This document shows, in pieces, positions 15,369 through 24,400 of a DNA stretch of 61,126 nt (its first letter is position 1; every line of letters begins with the position of its first letter). The position numbers were made by a program, and so were the translations under genes. The notes beneath the pieces were generated by a model. It was given only the letters and a program-made list of their open reading frames with translations, had not been told where the DNA came from and did not search any database. Source of the stretch: a virus; the IMG/VR virus record IMGVR_UViG_3300025305_000017, positions 1 through 61,126 of that record; one strand, given 5' to 3'.

Positions 15369-15764
15369 ATGACTGAAGAAGTGAACCATGACCACCTTAA
15401 TTGCCCCATCTGTACCGATGAGGAAGAGATAATACGCTCACAACAAGAAGCTGAAACGCTCCTCCTCCGCAAGCTCAAGTACCCAAGCAAACTTAAGGAA
15501 GAGACTGTACGCGAAGCTATCCGCGTCCTTAGCAAACCACCACCACAACAGGAGAGCGTTATGTCTGATCAGTTAATGATATCTCAGCACCGTATCGCCG
15601 CATTACGCACAGCCTTGGAAGAAATCAAGGACGTGGCACAAGCCAGCGAAGGCGTCGAGTTCTATGCCATGCTAGCTGACAAGGCCCTTACTAGGGACGA
15701 CGACAGTAGCACGCTGGAGAGATCGCCGGACAAGCCCGAAGATCCTGAGGAGCCTGTGCTGTGA
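15369..15764 (+). CDS. unknown acidic protein (131 aa)
   Basis: It starts with NHDHLNCPICTDEEE, a CxxC that might bind metal but has no second pair. The rest is helical and very acidic at the C-terminus. The start follows GGGAG. GTGA overlaps the lipoprotein gene, so the two are coupled. No family is recognised. Confidence 0.65.
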   Translation: MTEEVNHDHLNCPICTDEEEIIRSQQEAETLLLRKLKYPSKLKEETVREAIRVLSKPPPQQESVMSDQLMISQHRIAALRTALEEIKDVAQASEGVEFYAMLADKALTRDDDSSTLERSPDKPEDPEEPVL

Positions 15765-16366
15765 ACATAGTGCTTGGCATCCTCATATACATCACCGTTT
15801 CTTTTCTGCTAGGGGGGTGCTCGTCAACGTCACCCGGTTCTCCAGCAGCATTCCTAGAAAAGCAGGAGGCACGGCTAGAAGCTCGCAAGGAGATGGTCGA
15901 GGAAACCATCGCTGATCTGCCGTCGTGGTTTGTAGAACTACCAAAGGAAGATGGCGCTATCCACTCTGTGGGTAGCGGCACCTCCCCTGACCTTCAGTTC
16001 GCCATCGACAAGAGCATCCTTCATGCCAAGCGTATGCTTGCAGACAGGATAGAGGGACGCTTGAGTTCACAAGTTAAGGAATATCTGACTGAAACGGGGA
16101 GGGAATTGGCACCTGTAGCAGTGACTGATACGGAGCGAGTCACCAAGAACATCATGCGTGAGGTAAATGTGGCTGGGTACAGCCTAAAGGAAATGGAAAT
16201 CCGCCCACACAAAACCTTCTTCCGTGTGTATGTACTGCTGATGTATCCTGTGGGGGAAGCTAACGAGTTGCTTGAACTGCAACGTCAGCGCGCAACCGCT
16301 CTCAACTCTCGGCAACAGGCTGAAGAGGGGTACAAAGAACTGGACAAGGAACGCTTGCGTCAATGA
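15761..16366 (+). CDS. LPP20-type outer-membrane lipoprotein
   Basis: A 201-residue lipoprotein with a hydrophobic signal and lipobox LLGGC (residues 16-20, Cys20 lipidated). Residues 50-105 match the LPP20 pattern: LPSWFVELPKEDGAIHSVGS, then a run of Ala/Asp helices and AKRMLADRI. Host relatives occur in cell-envelope and flagellar assembly contexts. The C-terminal 35 residues form a charged helix. A phage-made lipoprotein could block superinfection or alter the envelope (inference). The GTG start overlaps the previous stop. Confidence 0.75.
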   Translation: MNIVLGILIYITVSFLLGGCSSTSPGSPAAFLEKQEARLEARKEMVEETIADLPSWFVELPKEDGAIHSVGSGTSPDLQFAIDKSILHAKRMLADRIEGRLSSQVKEYLTETGRELAPVAVTDTERVTKNIMREVNVAGYSLKEMEIRPHKTFFRVYVLLMYPVGEANELLELQRQRATALNSRQQAEEGYKELDKERLRQ

Positions 16367-16539
16367 GCAACCCACTCTACCAAAAACCTAAAGGGACAAG
16401 CGTTCTCAAAGAGCGCTTGTGCCTTTTGTGCAAGAGGATCTTTGAAAGTTGGGGTTCCGGCAACAGGATCTGTAGTCGGTGCCGTCAAACCAGTGACTAT
16501 AGAGATCTCAGCTTTGCCGAAACTTACAGGAAAACCTAG
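16363..16539 (+). CDS. zinc-ribbon miniprotein (58 aa)
   Basis: It starts by ATGA overlap with the lipoprotein gene. Two CxxC pairs, CLLCK (20-24) and ICSRC (36-40), spaced 15 residues apart, form a zinc ribbon similar to those in RNA-polymerase- or DNA-interacting proteins. The basic N-terminus may bind nucleic acid. Function unknown. Confidence 0.6.
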   Translation: MSNPLYQKPKGTSVLKERLCLLCKRIFESWGSGNRICSRCRQTSDYRDLSFAETYRKT

Positions 16540-16600
16540 TTTGACGATCAGGTAGCAGCTATCTATAGTTCAGAAGCTGGCAATAACTTGGAGAATCAAC

Positions 16601-16783
16601 ATGACTTTCCCACGCAAGAGGCCATCGACACCCTCCGCCAAGAGGAAGAGCGCAACCGACGCGCAACCCGGCGGCCATCAGCCGTCACCGCAAGAGAAGC
16701 CCCGGTCAATGATCGACAGATTGATGGACGAAGGGATGACTGAAGAACAGGCCGGAAGAATAATCTCTGATACACTAATGTAA
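16601..16783 (+). CDS. small basic-tailed protein (60 aa)
   Basis: The first 35 residues are Lys/Arg/Pro/Ser-rich and disordered. The last 25, MIDRLMDEGMTEEQAGRIIS, look like a short helical hairpin. GGAG precedes the ATG. No family is recognised. Confidence 0.5.
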   Translation: MTFPRKRPSTPSAKRKSATDAQPGGHQPSPQEKPRSMIDRLMDEGMTEEQAGRIISDTLM

Positions 16784-16803
16784 AGACATCTCGACGGCTC
16801 GCT

Positions 16804-16971
16804 ATGGTAGTTCATTGTCTTACCTGTCAGGGAACAGGACGTGAGATAGTGGAGAAGGTTAAATCTGCTCCTCAAAACTACGACAGGTTTGCGGAGCCGA
16901 TCTACTACGAAGAAGAGGTCGAGTGCGAGGAATGCGAAGGGTCAGGAGTTAATGACTTGCTTCCTCTTTAG
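16804..16971 (+). CDS. DnaJ-type zinc-finger miniprotein (55 aa)
   Basis: Two CxxCxGxG motifs, CLTCQGTG (5-12) and CEECEGSG (41-48), are the hallmark of the DnaJ/HSP40 cysteine-rich domain, here without a J domain. A single four-cysteine unit probably binds one zinc. The 3' end overlaps the convergent lipoprotein gene by 23 bases. It may assist folding or bind nucleic acid. Confidence 0.6.
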   Translation: MVVHCLTCQGTGREIVEKVKSAPQNYDRFAEPIYYEEEVECEECEGSGVNDLLPL

Positions 16972-17317
16972 GGGAGCCTTCCAACACCAGCCCAAGCCCA
17001 CTTCCCACGACGCAGCCCTCATCATCTATGGAAGTGTGGAGTATTAAGGTCCAATCATTCTGATCCTTATCCACCCACACCTCATAGATATTCGTAGGGT
17101 TCTTTGCGATCATCGACACCAGTAACCTTTCACCCCCTCGCTGAAGACTTTTCTTTAAGATTTCATAGTTAGCACAAGGGCTTCTATGTTGGTATATGCC
17201 GGTGGGCCTTAACGGCACATAACCCTGCGCTATATGTGGATCAACCTGTTGAGCGACAGCACAACCACTACACAGCAGCACCATCAAAGCTATAAGAGAA
17301 GTAGCGGGTGCCATCAT
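16949..17317 (-). CDS. small exported lipoprotein
   Basis: A 122-residue protein with a hydrophobic signal and LLCSGC (Cys19 as likely lipidation site). The mature part contains SPCANYEILKKSLQRGGERL and an NDWTLILHT strand followed by EGCVVGSGLGL. A similar W-x-L...C-x-x-x-G pattern occurs in the exported protein at 60605-60985, and the two may be distant relatives. It is the last gene of the late unit, coupled to the upstream zinc-ribbon gene. Confidence 0.65.
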   Translation of the reverse strand: MMAPATSLIALMVLLCSGCAVAQQVDPHIAQGYVPLRPTGIYQHRSPCANYEILKKSLQRGGERLLVSMIAKNPTNIYEVWVDKDQNDWTLILHTSIDDEGCVVGSGLGLVLEGSPKEEASH

Positions 17318-17496
17318 TTCTCGTCCTTGGTATCCTGTACCGGCTGGGCTTGCTCACCGTCGCAACAATCCAAGACAGGTCTGTTGCATCTTCCGCAAAT
17401 ATATTTGGACTGTATGAACTGTGGTCTGGTGACCCCGCCGCACCACGGACACACCACCAAGTCACTTCCAAAAATAGTGTCTTCAGGGGCACTCAT
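17314..17496 (-). CDS. zinc-ribbon protein (60 aa)
   Basis: CPWCG (16-20) and CGRC (34-37) form a treble-clef or ribbon zinc site. A CC pair follows at about 44. It lies directly after the lysozyme stop and overlaps the next gene. A regulatory or scaffolding role is possible but unproven. Confidence 0.6.
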   Translation of the reverse strand: MSAPEDTIFGSDLVVCPWCGGVTRPQFIQSKYICGRCNRPVLDCCDGEQAQPVQDTKDEK

Positions 17497-18006
17497 CTAG
17501 TAACCCATTTGGTGAGGAGAGGGAGTCATGAAGAGGTCTCTTTCAACTGCACGCCTCCGAACGAGTCCGCGCAATATCTTTCCCCCGGCTCTGCGCCACT
17601 TGGGGAACTCATTAGCTGCACCTATTCTGTCGTTCCGGTTAAGCTTGGCCCGTAACGTAGAAGACTGGAGTCGTCCTGATCCGAGGTTCCATGTGAATGA
17701 ACAAATCGAACTGAACTCATTCTCGTTGAGCGCCACCCGAACCAGATTTCGTACAGAACGCTCGACAGATACCAGCCCCTGTTGAAGAAGATCCTCGCCC
17801 TCATCCTTTGTGATCTCTGGGCTATCCATCGTAACTCGGCTACCGTCACCCAAACGAGTCGATCCAAATCCCTGTGTCGCCACTCCCGCAGGACATCTGT
17901 ACGGGACGGATGAAAATCCCTCGAAGATTTTGATGATGTGTATCCCACTTGCATTGCAGTGTCCGTCCCAGCCGTGCTTTGCAAGCAGGAAGTTAGCGAC
18001 TGACAT
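17497..18006 (-). CDS. endolysin, T4/P22-type lysozyme (GH24)
   Basis: A 169-residue muramidase that degrades peptidoglycan at lysis. The catalytic Glu is E29 in IFEGF. The following YRCPAGVATQGFGST replaces the usual Asp by Cys, as in the CPAG variant seen in many phage lysozymes, and keeps the Thr in GST. The helical lobe has the SSICSFTWNLGSG element. The ATG at 18006 overlaps the holin stop (TGATG). A GTG three bases upstream is possible. No signal peptide is evident, so a holin is needed, and one precedes it. Confidence 0.85.
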   Translation of the reverse strand: MSVANFLLAKHGWDGHCNASGIHIIKIFEGFSSVPYRCPAGVATQGFGSTRLGDGSRVTMDSPEITKDEGEDLLQQGLVSVERSVRNLVRVALNENEFSSICSFTWNLGSGRLQSSTLRAKLNRNDRIGAANEFPKWRRAGGKILRGLVRRRAVERDLFMTPSPHQMGY

Positions 18007-18455
18007 CACCGACTAAGCCGGGAGATGGCCCTACTCCCGAACCAGAAACTGACGACGGCGCTGAAAAGTGCTATGACCTCGTCGTCGAAAATAAGCTGGG
18101 CCGCATCCAATCCAGATAGTCCACTGGCAGTGAGACTAAGATAGGCGGCGATCTCAACGAAACAGAACAACCCCATAAAAACATAGGTAATAACAGGGCG
18201 CACACTACTGCGAAGACCATCGATCCACCGGACGCCCGATGGCTGCATGGACTTCTGAAGCGCTTCGATCTCTCGTATGTCTGCCTCAACATGGACTGCC
18301 TCCAACTTCTGTGCAGCAACCTCTTTCTGTTGCTTAATCTGCATCTCCATTACAGCTAGCTCATGCTTTTGGTCCTGTTTATTCTGCCAAAACTCCATCA
18401 CCTTTGGCAGGAATGAAGTAGAAAATCCAAGCAAGCTGCCTAATAAAGTGATCAT
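18006..18455 (-). CDS. holin-like protein, GTA 3TM holin family
   Basis: A 149-residue protein with a central charged helical segment, then GVRWIDGLRSSVRPVITYVF and two hydrophobic segments at about 88-108 and 126-143. An N-terminal hydrophobic stretch may be a third. This fits the 'holin of 3TMs' found in gene transfer agents and phages. It would make the membrane lesion that releases the lysozyme encoded next. It starts after GGAGG, three bases after the 4069-residue gene ends. Confidence 0.75.
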   Translation of the reverse strand: MITLLGSLLGFSTSFLPKVMEFWQNKQDQKHELAVMEMQIKQQKEVAAQKLEAVHVEADIREIEALQKSMQPSGVRWIDGLRSSVRPVITYVFMGLFCFVEIAAYLSLTASGLSGLDAAQLIFDDEVIALFSAVVSFWFGSRAISRLSR

Positions 18456-18457
18456 CT

Positions 18458-21400
18458 CTACCTCCCTAGCTGAAAAGCTTCCTGTCTCATAGCTGGTAGA
18501 TCCTGTACAGCCAGTAACTCATCCTGCGTAATGTCGTCAATCAAAGCCCTCTTTTCCTCACCTGACATGTCGCCTTCCATTATACTCTTTCTCTCCTCCC
18601 TGAGGTCAGCAAGTATCTGAGCAATAGCATTCACCTCTTGCTCCAAATCCAGCAACGCAGCCCTCTTGTCGGCGAACTCCTCACTCTTAACGATGGTAAG
18701 CTCACCTTTTTCCAACATATCATAAGTACCCACCGCCTGCGTCACAGCTTCCCTTAGTTGATAGAACTGTGTCACCAAACCACGGGCATCGGGGCGCGCA
18801 AAGAAGCGCCTGATAAATGGATACTCGGTAAGCTTGCGAGTCTGCGTTTCACCCAGTTCATCATCAACCGAGCGCACCAACTGATCAACCGTATCAAGCA
18901 ATACCGTACCCAGCGTACCGCCGTATCCCTTGATCATGTGATCGATCTTGATCGGAGAGTAATTGATCGCCTCCCCTAACTCACGCGCCAGTCCTGACGT
19001 TCTACTGGCATAACGATACCCCGGCTCAATGCCCTTTAGGTATTGCCCTTCGATCTCACGTCCCGTCCAGAAACTATAGTTAACGAGAGCTTCTCCTAGA
19101 GGAAGAACCGCTTGAGGTATAGGATTAAACTCGAACGTATTAACCAACCCCCTTCTCAGGGATTGCGTCACATCAAGAGGGACATCTTGCCCGAGGAACA
19201 AAGCCATTAACCTCTCAGGTATGGTCTTGAACAGGTATCCAACCTCAAACGGTATGGGTATCTTGATAGGCGGCCCGTCATATCCGGGGATCCACGACGA
19301 TGGAATGATCCAGTAGTTGTCCTTTACCTCGGGGTTTTGATTGATGTATTCCTCATCGTCATGCACCAAAGTCCAGTAAGCTGCACTGCTCATTCCTACC
19401 AGCAATGACCTCATCAGGAAGCGGCGTTTGACAATGTCGGACTCTGGTCGTGCAGCAAAGCCGGGCCTCCCCATAGACGATCTATAAAGCACGTCGAGTC
19501 CCTGTATCCTAGCGTTCAAGAAGGGCACCATGACAGCGATATTCTGAATTAAGGCAGAAGAACCCCTAGCCGAGAAGTTGATAACTTCCTGTGCCTCCCA
19601 GAAAGCCTGCACTTCATCGCCAGTCTCTTTTAATACCCTGTTGTAAACAGCAATTCTGGTAGCAGCATCTGACGCCCGCGAACCTGTGCCGGTTACATCC
19701 CATAAATACTTGAATGGGTTGCGAATAGCCCGCCTCATCTCAGAAGGATACTGATACTTCTGAAGTTCCTTTTCGATAAAGGTGGTCATCTTGGTAGGAT
19801 CGCCACCAAAATCAAACCCTGTCATCAAGCCTGCGGAAGCCAGTGCGTTAGCCGACTCATCCCCACGCACAGCACTGTACATCCCTTTCATGGTGCCAGC
19901 TAATGCACCAGTCTTGCGCCCGCTAGTAACCCATGCAGACAACGAGTCACGCAGCATGTTAGCGGCCATGAAGTCTGGTGATCTGGTGATCATCTCCCTC
20001 AGGAAACGGGCTGGCATACCAAACAGATTAACCCACGGCGGGATCCGCTGATGTTCTAAGTAGTTAAATAGCGATGAAAAAAGCAGTTGGTCTCCCACAA
20101 AGAGAGTCATAGACTTACCTTTGACTCTGAAGGTTATCGCCCCCGGTGTCCTGATCTTGGCCCTCACCGTTGTCTCAGGCTCTACCAAGACAAGGTTACG
20201 CATCGCACGCTGCACCCCGACATTCATCATGCCCGTTTGTACAGCAGCTAAAGCATTCTCGGTTAGGGTATCAAGGAATCCTCCAATGGGCATTCCGCCT
20301 TCTACTACCGACACCTCAAGATTGGGGTGCTCTTGCTTTAGTTTCTTAGCATAACCCTTTGCGACTGCCTTCTGATGAGACTCAAAGGTCGTTGGAAGAC
20401 GGGTTACTATCTCTTCTCCATTAATGGTCTCTTTGGTAACGATAGTCCATATCGTTCCCTTGCCAGAGAGAGGGGGAGGAGGCCGCGTAGTAATGCCGCT
20501 AAATACCTGCGTCTCCCCCAGCACCTCTTCATATTTTTGGTCAAGTTGCCTGTAAAACGGAACGTAATCCGCGGTCTCTGTCCATTGGTCGGCCTTCTTA
20601 CGGTCGATAACCCCTGTGTCTACTAAAAGATCCACGAAGTAGCTGTTCCACACCTGATAGTTCTTAAATATCTGATCGAAATCTAGGAAGGTATCCTGTC
20701 CCGTAGCTATTATCTTTCGCGCAATGGCATCTTCCGTTAAGGCTGGGTCACCGATTATACGTTGGATCTCAAGAGGCGTGTTGCCGTACCCTAGATACTC
20801 GATGATCTGATCCTGCGTTAAGAGCCTCTCCCTACCCTCTCTCAGCAAGCGCGCTGCCCTGCGCCCGATAGCATAGGCATGGAAAGTACGGAACCTATTG
20901 CCCTCACGCAGGGGTTCGATGATGGGTATCAAACCTGTAGGCGTACCAGCAATGGGACTAGGCGACAGAGAGCCATCGATGTTGGTTTGCATTGCATCTT
21001 TGGGAATGTTTTTAACGGATGTACCGCCATTGGCATAAACAGGGACGCCCTTGGAAAGAGCATAGGCAGTTATAGCCGTTCCCCTTCTGGCCGAACGTAA
21101 AGCCGTCCACGCAGACGACGCCGCACTCAGGAAGCTAGCGTACTTTGTATCCGACTCAGCCAAATAAACATCAGTCCGACGCGCAGGATCCCACATATCA
21201 ACAACGCTTTGACGGAACCACTTGAAAAAATCCGTGTAACTATCTAGCGGCGTGCTACCGAGCATACCAAGATTGGTTAAAACCTTGCTTCCAAGAGTCT
21301 CGTCGGTGGTTTGTGCGGCAGAAATCATACTTAAATCAACATCACCAACGCCCTCTTCCTTGTTTAAAAACGAGAAGGCCCGTGCGGCTTGGTAGGGACG

Positions 21401-24400
21401 CTTGTGCTTGTCCTTGCGGGTGTAGCCCTTGCGGCTACGCACCACCCGCTTCCTGTACTTGGGTGTGCGCAAGTCCTCGGCAATGACGTTGCGCTGACGC
21501 TCTTCCTCGAAAGCCTTTTTGCCCGCCTTGTCCTTGATAAAGGAGCGCGCTTCCTTGGAAGAGAAAATCCTACGCTGGATCTCATCCTCAAGCTCCAACG
21601 CATCGATGATGGGGTCTGCCATAGAGGCAGAGATGTTGCGCGTCTCTCCTGCAAAGAGGGCTGAGAGGTTCGCCATCTGCGGGATCGAGTCGATGATGCG
21701 GTCAAGCCTGCTACCCTCATAGCGTGATCCCACAGCAGGGTGACCCCGTACCTCAATGCGGTTGTCGCCGCTTTGTATGGTTAAGGTCGCCCGGTCAGGA
21801 CGTTGGTCGAGAGTGAGGCGCATCCCGTGGCCGCGGAGGCTGTCGTATTGGGTATCGGTTATGTCGTAGAACGGTCGAGCGGCTTTTGCTTTAGCTCCTT
21901 CTGCAACCCCTTTAGCAACTGCGCCCCTAGGTCGAACGCCCGCGCCCGCCCTTTGAGTGACCTGAACTCTTTTAACGAGTTCTTTGATTCTGCTCGCTCT
22001 TTCCGTGAGCGCTTTCTCGTAGTCTCTGACATTGTTTAAGTCCATTCCTTTTCTTACTTGGTTGAAAGCCCATAGGGCAGCTTGTGTTTCTATTGGCGTC
22101 CAACGCAATTCATTAGCCACCTTGGTGATAAGACGTTGCGCCTCTAAAACCATTCCCTCAGTCGGGCTGTCTCTATTGAAAAGCAATTGAGCGATGTGCC
22201 GGTCAACAACCACCGCTTCATCCGCATCGCGCATGGCCTGTATCATGTCGGGTATTTTCTTGCCCGCAAAATAACGCGCTCCGCCGCCCGGTAACTCAGT
22301 AGGTGGCTTACCAGCCCTTTCCCGAAGAGTTCCCTCCCTAGATGGGAGCCTTCCCATGAGACGATTGATGTTATCTACCACCGGATCCAATAAGAGCTTC
22401 GGTGTAGCAGTTTTGCTAAGAATCCCAAGAGGGTCGCCGGTCTTGATAGCTTCATAAACTACCAGCGCCAGATCAATGTTACGATCAATCCGCTTCTGCT
22501 GGCTGGTGATGGATATGATGTCGTTGAAAAGCTGCATGTCATCACCAAATAGCTCATGCAGAATAGGACGATGGCGCTCATACCAGTCTCGATAATTTCT
22601 TGCTGACTTGGCGTCCTTAATAAGCTGAGTAAAGGTGCGCCTAGATGTAGGCGCTCTGGGCTTACGAGGTAAGACAGGGTACTCTCCTAGCTGTACGGCA
22701 CCCGCAACCATGCGCCGTGCTTCCTTAACCTTGTTGGCTTCATCAGCAAGGATGGCGCGCACTTCACCGGGGTCTACACCGGGAGTATCTTCGGTGATCA
22801 CACCGCTCAAGACATCGTTCTCGAATGCCATCTGGCGGATACGCATGTCTACTTGAGAGGGGCGTAGTAGTTCATCTACTGGAGAAGGACGTAGCGGCTC
22901 AAGAATAAACCGTGGAGTTTCAACTGTAGCAAACTCAGTGTCTAGTGATTGTAAATTAGCCAAGAACTTATTAACAGCAGCGGCACTATCAGACGCTACA
23001 TATCCCTTGAAGTTACCGCTGTCCCAGAACTGAGCTACCGTTTCAAAATTATCTACGAGGATATCTTCAGTTGCTTCCTCGGAGATCATGTTCTTGTGCA
23101 TACCCTCCAGCGTTTCTCGGCTCTTCGCGGTCATCTCTTTCACGCTATAATAGCGTGACTTGAACTTATTTTTCTTTGCCTCCTTCTGATCCCACGCTGG
23201 ACGAGCAGCCATCCCGTCCTTCTCGAATACTTTTTCTTCAATGATGACCAAGCCGTTCTTTTTAGCCAGTTCCTTCATGCGTTTGATTTGAGGCTCACGG
23301 TCAGGAGAAATGAATTGGAATACCATAGCCTCATGGACAACATCATATTTTTTAGGGGGCTGGAAGTAGTAGATAGGAGTGCCATCATCCTCTGCCCACG
23401 CGAGAGTTCCTTCCTGCTCGCGTGATCCAAAGGCTTCTAATTTATAGTCAGAACCGGGAACTGGATCTTTCTGAAAAACCTTAGCCATTTCTATATTGGG
23501 ATCAATGCCAGTCGTTTTGATAGCACCCCCAGATAGAGATGTGATGGTTTTAATTAAAGCCCCTTCCGATGCCCCAACATCCAACATGGTGGAACCGTCC
23601 CCGTATGTGTTGACGATAGCCTCTGCCACAGCCAACTGCACTTCCCCAAAACCGGGAATGCTGGTCTTTATGTGATGCTCGAAATTACCCTTCCACTTAT
23701 CATACAGAGCCGGAACGCCAAAGTAATCGGTAAGACCAATGACTGGAATATATGCGTTACCCGTAGAGGGACGATGTTTGACTCCCAGAGTCGCTGCTGT
23801 AAAAAAATCTGTGTAATCCCTACCAGTTCCGGTCATCACCCGCGCCATCTTGGTCACGGCAGGTTTCTTTAGCTCTAGCTTAGGCATCGTTGGAGGAGAT
23901 CCCACCATCGACCGCGCCATCTTTGGCTTCTTTGTGCCCTTGGCAAGGAACGCATTTACTGAAGCTTCTATAGCTTCTGGAGAAAGGTCACCGAACTGAT
24001 ATTCCCCTAGCGCCTCCATCTTTGTCAGCGCCTCTACCTTCCTTTGGGTAGCTTTGGGTAGCACAGGGTGTGCCGTCTCAAGATAATAGAAAGGCCCTGC
24101 CTCTAAAGTGTCGAGAGCGAGACGTTGGAGACCGCCCCTATGTGCGGGCATACCCGGCATCTCCTCGGGAACGACAAGATCGAACCAACCTCTGATGGGA
24201 TGTGTAGATGCAGGATCATTCCACTCGATCCCTATCTTGGTCGGGGAAGCTATCCTCATCTTCTCCCCTTGATCTATGGTTATAGCAGGGTTGTTCCTCG
24301 GAGCGCCTTTCTCACGGTTCCAATAAGCATCCAACAATGCAGCCACACCCTGCGTTGCATTCTTATAGGGAGTGAAGGCAGCAAATTCCTCGTCGTGCTC

